This document shows positions 9,558 to 18,884 of a stretch of DNA of 32,177 nt, piece by piece; the stretch's first letter is position 1, and each line of letters begins with the position of its first letter. This DNA comes from Chara braunii (Eukaryota; Streptophyta; Charophyceae; Charales; Characeae). The stretch lies in assembly GCA_003427395.1 (NCBI GenBank), contig BFEA01000178.1, positions 1,704,218-1,736,394 on the forward strand, written 5' to 3'. The notes below the pieces were generated by a model that saw only the letters and a list, made by a program, of their open reading frames with translations, was not told where the DNA came from and made no database searches. The translations under genes and the position numbers were made by a program.

Positions 9558-10616
9558 TCAGTCACGATTGCGAGAAGGAAGCCGATGGGTATGCTGAGGT
9601 CGAGAGGAATCAACTACAACAACAGGCGGAACCACATCCACAGGGGAATGGGGACCTGAGGCAGGTGCCGGTGGAGCTGGAGGACCCATCGATGGAGGAG
9701 GGGTTATGTCAGTAGTCGTTGAAGTAGATGGGTCAGTAAAAGGACGAGAAGTAGGAGGGGAGGATGTTGAAGGGAAAGGATGAGCACGATCGTAAGCACG
9801 CACGAAAGTCATGGCATGCTTCAGGTGCTCGAGAGGCTCCCAAGTAGACTCCTCATCAGGGTAACCCTCCCATCGAACAAGATACTCGAGGCGGGGAGGG
9901 TCACCATCAGTCATACGCCGGGACGCGATATCAGAGACGACAAACTCCTCATGACCCTCAATGATGATGGGAGAGGGGCGAGGGTAAGGCTGACTGTGAA
10001 ACTCAGGGGGAGACCGTCTGAAGGGGCGCAATAGAGATACATGAAACACATCATGTAGGTTAGCACGATACATGGAATTGGGGAGCTTCAATTTGAAGCT
10101 CACCGGACAGTCTTGATTAGGTCCGGCGGGTGAAAGAATAATGCATGGACCGATATACCGACGTCTGAATTTCTGAAGCGTGTCGGCCTCGGGCTGGAAG
10201 TGAAGTGCGTCGACAAGGACTTCGTCGTCGACTGTGAAGGGGTGATCGATGCGGGAACGGTTGGCGCTAGTAGCCATGCGAGTCTGGGAGTCAGCAATGC
10301 TCTTGGCAGCGTTGCTGATAATCTCATCCATCTCCTTAACCCAGTCATCAAGGGCGGGGCATTTAGTGTCAGGATGGATCTGAGATGAACGAAGGAGATC
10401 AGATCGGACACGAGGGTGGTATCCCAAGTCACAGTAGTAAGGAGACATGTCGGTGGCTGGTGAAATAGCATGGTTATAATCAATCTCTGCATGAGCGAGC
10501 TGGAGGTCCCAATCAGAGTCATTCTCAACAAACTTCTTGAGAATATTCCCAAGAGTTTTGTTGGTGACCTTGGTCTGTCCATCTGACTGGGGATGGTAAG
10601 AAGAGGAGAAGCAAAC
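9558..10616 (-). pseudogene. Ty3-1 integrase C-terminal part and chromodomain
   Basis: The frame continues from the integrase core after a TAG (10617-10619). It begins with the YHPQSDGQT segment. The residue 36 positions after the second catalytic Asp, normally the catalytic Glu, is Lys (codon read from 10571 down to 10569). The integrase C-terminal SH3-like part follows (VDDEVLVDA, then FRRRYIGPC, then LHDVFHVSLLRPF). The chromodomain spans about 9950 to 9790 and contains EYLVRWEGYPDEESTWEP. Chromodomains of this class direct integration to modified chromatin. The last about 65 residues are Pro/Ser-rich. The 10448-9558 part is uninterrupted and is the best-preserved stretch of this element. 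Confidence 0.92.
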
Positions 10617-11250
10617 CTAAGAGCCGTAGATCTCGTGGAGTCCACGCCAGAAGTGGGAAGTGAAGCGGGGGTCACGGTCAGAGACAATACTAGTAGGAAA
10701 ACCGTGATGAATGGTAATGCGGTTGAAATAGAGTGAGGTGATATCTTTAGCTGAGCTAGCATATTTGCAAGGGAGGAAGTGAGCATTCTTAGTCAACCGA
10801 TAGACAACAACAAAGGTGGCGTCATGGCCTCGTGGGGTAGGGGGGCGAAGGGGACCCATGAAGTCCATGGAGACAGACGTCCAACGCTGAGTAGGAATGG
10901 GTAAGGGTTGAAGAAGACCGTAGGGGGGATGATTGGTAATATTGGCCTCTTGGCAGATCTTGCACGTGCGGACATACTCCTTAACGAAGGTGCGGTGGTG
11001 CCTCCAATAGTAATGGCAGTAGAGGCGGTTAAGAGTCTTGTAGAAACTGAAATGACCAGCGGCACGCTGATCATGACTCTCAGCGACTGCCCGAACACGG
11101 AGCTTGCTGGTAGAAGGCACACATGAACGAGGAGTACGAGGATGATTGAGTCCGAGCCAATACAAGAGTCCAGAGGGGTCGAGTTGGAAGTTAGGAACGG
11201 TCTTGCCAGCCTGTAAGTCAACGTAGATGGATTGAAACTCAGAACACTCG
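10617..11250 (-). pseudogene. Ty3-1 integrase zinc-binding and catalytic core
   Basis: The HHCC zinc-binding domain is visible as HDQRAAGH, then YYWRHHRTFVKEYV and CKICQ. The catalytic core follows with Asp in SMDFMGPLRPP and Asp in VSDRDPRFTSHFW, where the D-D spacing is normal for Ty3 integrases. A TAG at 10617-10619 interrupts just before YHPQSDGQT; Gln is a plausible original by family comparison. A frameshift near 11250 separates this frame from the RNase H frame. The enzyme would insert the cDNA into chromosomes. The stop and the later Glu-to-Lys change make it inactive. Confidence 0.9.
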
Positions 11251-12008
11251 GGTAAGCACGACGGTACTCATCTAGGAAAGCGAGATGGATAATGGGAGTA
11301 GAGACAGAAAAAGCAGAGAGCTGCAAATCATCGCACTTGAGGTCAGGGCGACGGGATAGGGTATTTTCGACATGGTTGCTCTCACCGGAGATCTTCCTGA
11401 TCGTGAAGTCGAACTTGGAAAGATCACGCCACCAACGAGCCTAACGAGAAGTGAGTTTAGGCTTCGTTTGAAAGGCGGCGAGGACAGACTTATCCGTGAG
11501 CACGATAAAGGTATGACCGTGTAGTTGATGACGCCACTTCTTAACAGCGTAAACCAGCGCGAGAACCTCACGTTCGTCAGCAGTATAGTTACGCTCTGCG
11601 GGAAGTAGTTGTCGAGAGAGATAAGCAACCAGACACTCTCCATCGCAAGACTCAACTGTACCACCATCGGCGACGTTGGGAATATATGGCGGGGGGGCTG
11701 CTGAAGAAGTAGGCTAAATGGGTGTGAGTTGAGCCACAGTCACTAGAGGTGGAGGAGGGAATTGGGGAATGCGCGGGAGTCGAGACTCCGTGGAATCGGG
11801 TGGAGTAGAAGGGGCTGAGTAGCTTTGAGATAGGAAAGCTCCAATAGCAAAGTCTGAAGCGTCCGTGCGTGACAAACGGCTTGAGGGAGCGGAAGGCATC
11901 CTCATGAGACGGGGTCCAATGAAAGGGTAGACGTCCAGGGGTCAGAGGGGTAAGCTGGGAAGTATACACCACGTAGTTTTTAAGAAAACGACCATAATAG
12001 TTGGTCAA
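11251..12008 (-). pseudogene. Ty3-1 RT connection and RNase H region, with internal deletion
   Basis: The sequence begins with GLTNYYGRFLKNY and continues to SHEDAFRSLK in the RT frame. It then jumps to another frame that resumes at TDASDFAIGAFLSQ, the RNase H start with its first catalytic Asp. About 25 residues normally present between these two blocks are missing, implying a short deletion with frameshift near 11885. RNase H continues with AERNYTADEREVLALVYAVK and HTFIVLTDK, which carry the Glu and Asp of the active site. TAG stops lie at 11714-11716 and near 11442-11444 (before ARWWRD, where Gln or a similar residue is expected). Confidence 0.85.
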
Positions 12009-12965
12009 CCCAAGAAAACTACTTAGCGCAGGAAGAGAGGTAGGACTGGGTCAGTCGACAATAGCCTGAATCTTTGAGTCGTCCATGTGGAGTCCGTGCT
12101 CGGAGACTTGATGCCCCAGGAAGTCCACTTTGGGTTAAGCGAAGCAGCATTTGGAGAGCTTCGCATAAAACCCATGGTCGCGTAATCGCTGGAGGACAGT
12201 GCGAAGGTGGAACAAATGCTCTTCTAAGGTACGACTGTACACCAGGATGTCATCAATATAGACTAGAACCGAGTCCTCAAGAAGGTCTTGGAACATCGTG
12301 TTCATAGCCGTCTCGAAGGTGGCAGGAGCATTACGGAGACCGAAAGGCATGACGGTAAACTCGTAGTGCCCAAAACGAGAACGGAAAGCGGTCTTAGGCT
12401 GGTCCTCCTCGGCTACGCGGATCTGGTGATATCTGCTACGAAGATCGATCTTCGTGAAAAAGTGGTGGCCGGAGAGGCGATCGAACAGATCATCCGCGCG
12501 GGGCATACGATAACTGTTTCTGACCGTATACTCGTTGAGACCGCGGTAGTCGAGGCAGAGGCGGAGGGTGCCGTCCTTCTCGCGATCGAAAAGGACAGGT
12601 GCACTCCATGGGGACGTACTCGGTTTAATGAAGCTCTGACAAAGCAGCTCGTCAATTTGGCTTTTAAGTTCCTGGGCTTCAGGGATCGAGAGGCGATATG
12701 GGGCGCAATGTTGAATACGGTAGTTAGGTTCGAGCCGGATGTGGTGCTCGATATCACGCATAGGAGGGATGCTGCTATATGAGACAAATGGAGGAAAAAC
12801 ATCTCGATACTCGCGAAGGACGTCTGAGCAAAGTGACGCGGGAGGGCTGAGGGGGGGACTGCTGAGCAAAGTGACGCTGGAGGGCGTCAGCGTAGGGGCA
12901 GGTGGACGGAGTGTGACCAGGTAGGCGGCAACTGGTACGTATACCTCGTGCAGAGAAGTCCTCAC
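12009..12965 (-). pseudogene. Ty3-1 reverse transcriptase
   Basis: One frame runs from about 12830 ([11 protein letters not shown], the normal start of Ty3 RT homology) to a TAA at 12135-12137. It continues in frame to a TGA near 12058, where family comparison predicts Trp before PSP. RT motifs are intact: [49 protein letters not shown] and the catalytic YIDD box (12260-12249) followed by ILVYS. The open frame formally starts at 12965, but its first 40 residues overlap the gag zinc knuckle in another frame and are probably not native RT. RNA- and DNA-templated cDNA synthesis would be its role. Confidence 0.93.
12824..12877. repeat. Short direct duplication at the gag-RT junction
   Basis: The 16-mer CTGAGCAAAGTGACGC occurs at 12824-12839 and 12862-12877, and the match extends to about 24 of 25 bases (one mismatch, then GGAGGGC). 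It lies exactly where gag sequence stops and RT sequence begins. A duplication at a junction that has lost the protease region suggests that the deletion was repaired with a templated duplication. Confidence 0.9.
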
Positions 12966-13934
12966 TCTCTGCGATAGTCAATCGGGCCTGGGGGAAGACG
13001 TAGCCCGATGGGAGGGGCTGCTGTGTGGCCGATGAGCGGGTCCTCGATGAGGAAGACTGGCGTTGCCTAAGGAAAGTCGAGAAGGTGCGGTCAAGGTGCT
13101 CGTCCTGGTCGGGATCGTAACCATCCACATGAGACTGGGGGTCATGTCCCTGGTCCGGGTCACTATGGGATCCATCACAACCAGTAGCCTCCTCAGAGCT
13201 GGACGACTCGCAGGGGATTGTCTGGACACGGCGGAAGAAGGTGCGTCCAAGAACTTGGCGGGGGCTGTGGCGAGACGTGGAGAACTGTCGGCGGCAAGAT
13301 GTGCGAGGGGCAGACGTGGCAGCGGGAGATGCAGCACCAGGCTAAGAAGTGGAGCCCACAAGAGGTGCATAGGTGAGTTGGATGGCCTGACAATGTTGAA
13401 GGCCTCAGGGAGGGTGTAGACTGTATATGCCAGCATCTGAAGCTGGAAGGGTTGGGGTAACTGAGCACGGAAACGCTAGACCATAGCGTTGTCGGCTATG
13501 AGGGAGGGGGGAATCTGGGCGCGAACACAGTGGAATGCCGTGATGTACAACTCTAAGGCATTGTTGCCACCAAGCCATCTGATCTCAGCGACCCGTGTGA
13601 TCGGGTCACGAATAGGCGTCGGGCGAGAGAAGTAGTGCTAGAGAAAATCACGAAACTTCACGTACGTCATACTCGCGTGAACGCCCTGCTGAGTACGAAG
13701 GGCGAGGAAGTCGCGCCAAGTGGAAGCCGCTCGAGCTGTGGAGCGGGCTGACATCTCTGTGGGCCACAAGTCCATGTTTACACCATGGTACCGAAGTTGC
13801 TCCTCGGATGTGGTGATCCAGCCCTGGAGTTCGGAGGCCTTGCCATCGAACTGGGGGAGTCTATCAGGGTGGTACCGGGGTACATAGGACGGCAGCTGAT
13901 AATGAGGAGGGAGGGGGAGGACACATTGCGACAA
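12826..13934 (-). pseudogene. Ty3-1 gag capsid and degenerate zinc knuckle
   Basis: The capsid segment includes DRLPQFDGKASELQGWI, a MTYVKFRDFL block, RWLGGNNALELYITAF and a helix ending PQPFQLQML, which is the retrotransposon gag pattern. TAG stops at 13638-13640 (after FRDFL, before HYF) and 13476-13478 (before RFRAQ) fall where Trp is expected. The nucleocapsid end reads [17 protein letters not shown] in another frame, so a CCHC knuckle has lost its first Cys. Gag would form the virus-like particle. The end of gag runs straight into RT (see 12824-12877). Confidence 0.85.
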
Positions 13935-15011
13935 GAGAGCAGAGGAACTAGGGGCACCCGCAGGAGCACTAGAAAGGCCGGAAGCTGAGGCAAAGGGCCA
14001 TGAGACATCGTGGTGGCCGGTGGAGGAAGAGTAAAGTGCATCGCAGCGGCCTGTGTCTGATGAAGCCGGTAGATAAAAGGGGCAGCAGGTTGTGCCGCAA
14101 GGTGGGGAGGCAAGGGTTGACCTCCTTGGCGCCGGCGGATGTGGTCGTGGGCCATGGCAAGTTGGCTTTGGAGCTCAACATTTTGTGTCCTGGGTGTCAT
14201 AGGGGGTGGGGGGGGGGGTAAAGAAGTGGGGGGTGGTGATTTAGGTATCGTGGATACAAGACTTGAGGAGGTGGCGAAACACGATGCCATGGGTCCGGAC
14301 GAGGGGACTGCGGAGGTGGGGATTTGGGAGGAAGAGGTGGCTGCAGAAGAAAGGTGAGTCAGGGGAGTAGAGGACGCCAACCGACGAGGGGGAGGAAGCT
14401 GGTAGAGACGCTGATGACGTGGGTGGGGAACTGGACTGCAAGATGCCAAACTGAGGAGATGGGAGGTGTGATCCACTAGGAACATGTGTGTGGGAAGAGG
14501 AGGTGGGGGGAAGAGAGGAGGGGGTTGTGGTGGCATGCGACTCCATCTGTGACATCCGGTCTAACAAAGTATCGAAGTTGGTTTGGATGGTCGTGAATTT
14601 GGCCTCGAATGTGGCCCGCATCTGCTGGAGGAGGGCCAGTACCGGGTCTGACTGGGTGGCGGGGCCCGAACTGGCGGGCGCAAGGCTGAAAATCTGCGCC
14701 AGGTTAGACATGGTGTCACGAGCCGGAAACGCAAGGCCTTCACTGATGGAGCGGGAGGGACTCGCTAGCTCAGTACTCTGCATAGAGTCAGGGGATGAAG
14801 ACAATGAAGAGGGGGAACTGAGACGAGGGGGGCGCTCAGTGGCAGCGATCGCCGCGTCAAAGCGAGCGAGTCGGTGTGCGGCGCGGGCGTCTCCAGCGCG
14901 ATTTTGGAGTACGAGCTGCTGGTTGTCTCGGGGAGCCAGATTGGCATGCAGGGAGGGGGGCAAAAAATGAAGGCGTGTAGGAATGAGCTCTAACGAACTT
15001 TCAGAATTCAA
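13935..15011 (-). pseudogene. Ty3-1 gag N-terminal region, Pro/Ser-rich
   Basis: From the ATG at 15011 the frame encodes a basic and Ala-rich start, then a helical segment (ALLQQMRATFEAKF, then LLDRMSQME) typical of gag matrix-like regions, then a Ser/Pro-rich stretch ending at a stop near 14241. A homopolymer run (C on the minus strand, 14208-14218) coincides with a shift to a second frame carrying NVELQSQLAMAHDHIRRR. The frame returns near 13985 to that of the capsid. The start choice is tentative. Confidence 0.7.
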
Positions 15012-16070
15012 TCAAGACAAGTGAGAATCAAAGTGAGGGAGGAGGGGGATAAGGAGCGGGGCCGATAGCGGGGAATGAGAAGAAATTTCCAATTGGAGCA
15101 AGGAAAATAAGAAGAAATTTTCACAGAATGGCGTGGGGCATAAAGGAGGCCATGCATAAGACAATCACGAAGTCAAAATAAAATTCCGAAATTATTTGGA
15201 CGTAAATTCGGAATTTAAAGAAAATTAAAGCAAAATTCAAGGAATTTCAAAAATATTCGTAAAATTTTTGGAAGTTCAGAGAGATGATAAAAGATGTAGA
15301 GATGAGTACAGAGGAGGATTTTGAATCGAAATGGAAAATTCCTCAACGTATTTCTGTAATTAAGAGAGTTTCGAAGGTGATTTGAAATAAAAATAGGAAG
15401 ACTAATTCCTAATTGAAGAATTTACGATGAAGTGGCAGAAAGAATTTAATGATAGTTAAGTAAACTGAATTGGGAGAAATTTCAAAATTATTAAGATGAA
15501 AATAATAAATTGTACCGTCATGTTGTAAAATTAAGAAGAATTTCAAAGAATTTCCAAAAGAATTCCAAAAGAATTTTAAAGGGATTTCATAAACAATAGA
15601 AGAATTTCAGAATTTTACGGGGGTAGAAAACAGGACGAAATTCGACATCAAAAGAATTGGATTTAGTAAGTTCCAAAATTTATTTCACGAATTTCTGAAA
15701 TGAAATGGAATTTTGAAATTGAAAAACGAAAAGAATCAAGAAACTATAGGAATTTTCGTAACTTTTGAACAAGACTGCCGAAATTAATTCCAATCACAGC
15801 GTTGGGGGAGAAGAAGATGAAGATTAATCCTAACGAATTAGATTGAAATTCTGAGCGGCAGAATGGACGGCATTGCCAGACAAACACAAAGAAGGAAGAT
15901 ACATGTCACACGTAGTAGAAATTTTGGATGATGCGACCAATTAGGTGGGAGGGTGAAGGAGAGAAGGGGAGTTGGAGAGGAGATAAAAGAAGAGGAAAAA
16001 AATGAGATCTTTGAGGGAAATCAGAGAGAGGAAGGGAGGAGATTAGTAATAGGGAGATAGATTGACAGTA
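15012..16070. other. AT-rich leader or LTR region of Ty3-1, no gene
   Basis: The region is unlike its neighbours: it is AT-rich with many GAATTTC, AAATTTC and AATTCC words between about 15080 and 15870, then purine-rich with GGGAGG words. It lies immediately 5' of Ty3-1 gag on the minus strand, so a 5' UTR and LTR would be expected. I find neither the usual tRNA-iMet complement nor a copy of this sequence at the other end of the element. No open frame is convincing. Confidence 0.55.
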
Positions 16071-16181
16071 CCTCGCTCCCGGTTGGCCGGGAGTAATCAA
16101 GGTCCTTCCTCCTGGTCGAGGAAGGTCTTCAATCAACCCCTAAAGGGTCTTCTCGATCGTTCCAACGGTGGAACGACGAGG
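16071..16181. other. Cluster of four hairpins closed by CCTCG/CGAGG
   Basis: Four perfect-stem hairpins lie in 111 bases. They are CTCCCGG/CCGGGAG with loop TTGG (16076-16093), CCTTCCTC/GAGGAAGG with a 6-base loop (16104-16125), ACCC/GGGT (16136-16148) and CGTTCC/GGAACG (16158-16175). The flanking CCTCG (16071-16075) is complementary to CGAGG (16177-16181), so the whole could close as a multibranch fold. It is not a tRNA, since it lacks a T-arm consensus and has the wrong size. It could be a structured leader of an element on either strand. A plus-strand open frame of 98 codons also crosses it, without a recognisable product. Confidence 0.6.
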
Positions 16182-16202
16182 CCGCCAGATCAAATGCGCA
16201 CT

Positions 16203-16231
16203 GATGATGTGGACAACGACGACGATGTTGT

Positions 16232-16263
<32 letters not shown>

Positions 16264-16306
16264 ATGATGATGATGATGATGATGAAGCTGGTGATGATGA
16301 TGATAG
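16203..16306 (+). repeat. (GAT)n microsatellite
   Basis: An imperfect GAT/GAC trinucleotide run, nearly pure at 16232-16284, encodes poly-Asp in one frame. The surrounding open frame (16062-16358) begins at a non-ATG codon and has no other protein-like feature, so I do not call it a gene. Confidence 0.9.
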
Positions 16307-16359
16307 CAATCACGAACCAGTTATCCGTGTGGTAAGTTTTCTGACACGTGTAGCTTGAA

Positions 16360-16686
16360 GTCCTGAAACGCTGCAGGATTGATAGACGAAGCTATTCGTA
16401 CTGGAAATAAATCAAATGAGTTTTTGCCCTTTTTGCTCCAACGAGGTTGTTATTCTCGTTGAGCTCATCGTAGGACACCTGCGTTATCTTCTATCAGATG
16501 TGCCGCTCCAGTCGATGGCCCCGTCGTGCAACTGCACACGCGAGAAAGGTAGGTGGGTGGAGGGAGCGGCAGGGTGATGATGACTTAGCAGGGGATACAG
16601 GGTCGGGATTGGGGCGGGGATGTGGTCGGGAGCAGGCCGCAGAGAAGTACGGGGGGCGATAGAGTGGGGAAAAAAAAAAAAAAAAA
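16360..16686 (+). other. Possible remnant of a third hAT 3' region
   Basis: There is no complete gene. Bases 16540-16665 read as an acidic and Gly-rich stretch resembling in composition the hAT extensions elsewhere in the window. They are followed by a poly-A tract and the solo hAT right end. This suggests, weakly, that a longer hAT copy once lay here. The first part (16360-16540) shows nothing I can name. Confidence 0.3.
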
Positions 16687-16776
16687 CACCACTCTTTAGT
16701 GGTCCGCCCCGTTCACCGTGAACGGCCGGTCACGTTCATGTGACCGGTTCCGGTCACGGTCACGGGTACGGCACTG
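16687..16776. mobile_element. Solo right end of the MITE-family hAT element
   Basis: This segment closely matches the right end of the 3109-3606 element. Both have a poly-A tract, CACCACTCTTTAGTG, CCGTTCACCGTGAACGGC, GTGACCGGT, CGGTCAC and the terminus CGGCACTG. Here ACCACT-CTTT-AGTGGT is a perfect hairpin, while in the MITE one base is changed. The MITE carries an extra stretch of about 28 bp in this end. No matching left end with the flanking octamer GTGCTCGT was found upstream, so the copy is truncated or a solo end. Confidence 0.85.
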
Positions 16777-18061
16777 GTGCTCGTTGTTTCTCTTTTACTC
16801 ATCTTAGCTCGTGATGAATGCCTAATGACAGGGGTTGATGTTGTTGCGATGTCGAACGTATGATGCGATGTCACTTTGCGCAACGGGAATAGTTGGCGAC
16901 TGTGAGATCACTGAATGATTAAAGGATTGGATGATGGTCTATGCATGTAGGGTGAGCTCTCACTTTCGCACAAGAATCAGCCAATAGGCCTGTATACGAC
17001 GAAGCACCTCGTGTGCACACGTGTAAGCGCGATCTGATCAGCGCGGCCTACACGTGTCCACACGCGGGCGATTCGCGAACACAAACGAACGCGACTACGA
17101 GGATTTAAGCAGATAGGAATTCCCGCCACCATACCCGGAAATTTCCTTGCCCATCAAAGCGCAATCAACAACGTACGTCGGAATGATAAGATGTCGCACA
17201 CCGCGGACCAGGAATACTTAGAGCACTGGGAGGGAGGATATTTTAGGCGGAGATACCTGAAATTTCCCTGTCTAACTCAGAACCGACTGTGCGCCAAGGA
17301 GTTTTACTGTGCCGTAACCAGCGACCCGAGGTGCCATGATTACTCAACTACGTATAACACGCAATACTTCATATCCCCCGACTTCGTCGTTATCGCTACC
17401 GATTTTCCTCCCTTCCACATCCTCCTCCCATACCACGAGCTCGCGGTGGTTCTGTAGAACTCCATAGCCCCGTATTGGCCCCACACGACGTGCAGAAATT
17501 GCAGACGACGCGGCAACCACCGAGCCTCTAGAATTACGAAGCCTAACCATAACGCGCGATGACAAACGCCACGCGTCCGCACCTGAAGGTCCGACCCATA
17601 GAAATCCCAACCACTACGAACGGGCCTCTCTCGAACCGCCGCCACTAAACGGACAGATCAGACGAGCCAGGATGCACCACGCATACCATCTGCCTTATGT
17701 TGCACGACATCGACCACCATCCGACTGAAAGGAAACCGTCCACTAGCCTTATTGCACCTATGCCTCTGAAACCTTGCCACAGGAGGTCTCAGTTCTAACC
17801 TGGGACTCCACCCTCACTTTCCCAAAAATCCTTGGCACACCCCTTCGCGCACTTCCAAGCCCACATCTCACTCCGAACAGGAAGTCGCACCGGGCGTGAG
17901 GTTGGTATCGGAGCCGACACGTGGTAGGGTTATAGGATTCGTAGGTCGGTAACCAAGATCGAAGCGATCTGGCTAACAGGGGACGACCTCGACCCCGGAA
18001 CGCGCATCGATGCAACCCCGTCGTTACCAGAAGCCGATCTGCGGCTCGACGCGCGGTCAAC
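16777..18061 (+). other. Presumed 5' LTR and leader of Ty3-2
   Basis: This interval lies between the solo hAT end and gag of Ty3-2 and contains its primer binding site. The LTR should end just before 17903, but I could not fix its TG start or CA end. A TTTAAG element near 17104 is a possible TATA-like box. An 88-codon frame (17191-17457) crosses the presumed LTR without recognisable domains. The minus strand is also open over 17340-17645, so the openness probably reflects composition. I found no second copy of this sequence beyond 29450. Confidence 0.5.
17903..17914 (+). promoter_or_regulatory. Ty3-2 primer binding site (tRNA-iMet type)
   Basis: TGGTATCGGAGC differs at one position from TGGTATCAGAGC, the sequence complementary to the 3' end of plant initiator tRNA-Met that primes many Ty3 and Ty1 elements. 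It lies 147 nt upstream of the gag ATG, as expected. The A-to-G difference could be a mutation or a variant. Confidence 0.8.
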
Positions 18062-18682
18062 ATGAACGCTAATCAACAGAACCCGAAACCTCAACAAAAC
18101 CCCAATCGGCAACTAAATCCTAACCAACCCGCACCACGAGCACAGTCCCATATGACCCCACCTGATCTCTATCTGTTCGATCCTGCTCATCACCTTGCTG
18201 GAGCATGGCTGGCCACGCTCCGAGCTCAGCAGTACGATGACAACGAGGCCCAAGTGAACATTCCCGCACGATTGGGAAGAGATGCTCACCATTGGTTCAA
18301 CAGCTATGTATGGGTCGATCTCCCGACATTCGAGCGAGATTTCCTGAACCGGTTTGATTATATCCATCCCGAACAAACCCTTTTCATGATTAAAGATCGA
18401 GTTCAAACCCCCCCCGAATCTGTCACCGAGTACCGAAACCAATTCTACCGGATGATTGTGAAAACCGAACGGGGCAAACAGGTAGGGAGAGATTTGTTCA
18501 TTGACGGACTTCGCAACAGAACGATGAGGGCGAAACTGGGAAAACAAGTCTCCCCCATCTATCATACGTTGCAACAGATCATGGCGGCCACAGAAGAAAT
18601 GGAACGAAAGTTCACCGCGAGTTTCCTAAAAGGAGAAGATTATCCTAGGGAAAGAGACTCATCCAAACTAGCGAGAGGCCTA
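18062..18682 (+). pseudogene. Ty3-2 gag, capsid part, truncated by hAT-2
   Basis: From the ATG at 18062 the frame gives a Gln/Asn/Pro-rich start. The retrotransposon capsid fold follows: HHLAGAWLATLRAQQ, LGRDAHHWFNSYVWVDLPTF, ERDFLNRFDYIHPEQ, SVTEYRNQFYRMI, then a helix with YHTLQQIMAATEEMERKF. These are standard gag blocks. The frame is undamaged up to the hAT-2 insertion; the codons that follow in the open frame (to 18739) are hAT sequence and not gag. The continuation is at 26045. Confidence 0.88.
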
Positions 18683-18833
18683 TGTTGCACAGCCGGCCGC
18701 GGCCGGGGGGTCCGAGTCGGCCGCGGCCTAGGCCGATGACCGAATCGGCCCGGTTCGGCCTAGGCCGACCAGCCGAGTTCGGTGCAGCATTTTTTTCCCC
18801 ATTTTTTACGCGTAAAAAAATATATATATATAT

Positions 18834-18870
18834 ATGGGCGTGTAGGGCTGGAAAAGCCCTACACGCCCAT
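18834..18870. repeat. Perfect 16-bp hairpin
   Basis: ATGGGCGTGTAGGGCT (18834-18849) is the exact reverse complement of AGCCCTACACGCCCAT (18855-18870), with loop GGAAA. It is preceded by an A-run and TA repeats and followed by a T-run of 11, which could lengthen the stem. In one orientation it resembles an intrinsic terminator in shape. In a eukaryote that is not expected to function, and it is more likely a structural feature of the transposon end. Confidence 0.95.
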
Positions 18871-18884
18871 TTTTTTTTTTTGGG

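Larger units (their letters stand above)
9558..15011 (-). mobile_element. Ty3-1: chromovirus-type Ty3 retroelement, protease-less and broken
   Basis: Reading the minus strand, the order is gag (15011 to about 12900), reverse transcriptase, RNase H, integrase and C-terminal chromodomain (ending at 9558). This is the domain order of Ty3-type chromoviruses, which occur in plants, fungi and vertebrates. The zinc-knuckle end of gag lies only about 100 nt from the start of RT, so the aspartic protease is absent. Stops, frameshifts and a catalytic substitution in integrase rule out activity. I found no LTR pair and no canonical tRNA-iMet primer site, so the outer limits are those of the coding homology only. 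Confidence 0.9.

Noticed and set aside
16071-16181. tRNA gene
   Set aside because: Four stems are present, but length, arm spacing and the T-arm and acceptor features do not match any tRNA.
16062-16358. 98-codon frame with poly-Asp
   Set aside because: The acidic run is a GAT microsatellite; the start is not ATG and the rest overlaps the hairpin cluster.
17191-17457. 88-codon frame in the presumed LTR of Ty3-2
   Set aside because: No recognisable domain, the opposite strand is equally open, and the location is within or next to an LTR. Kept only as a remark.
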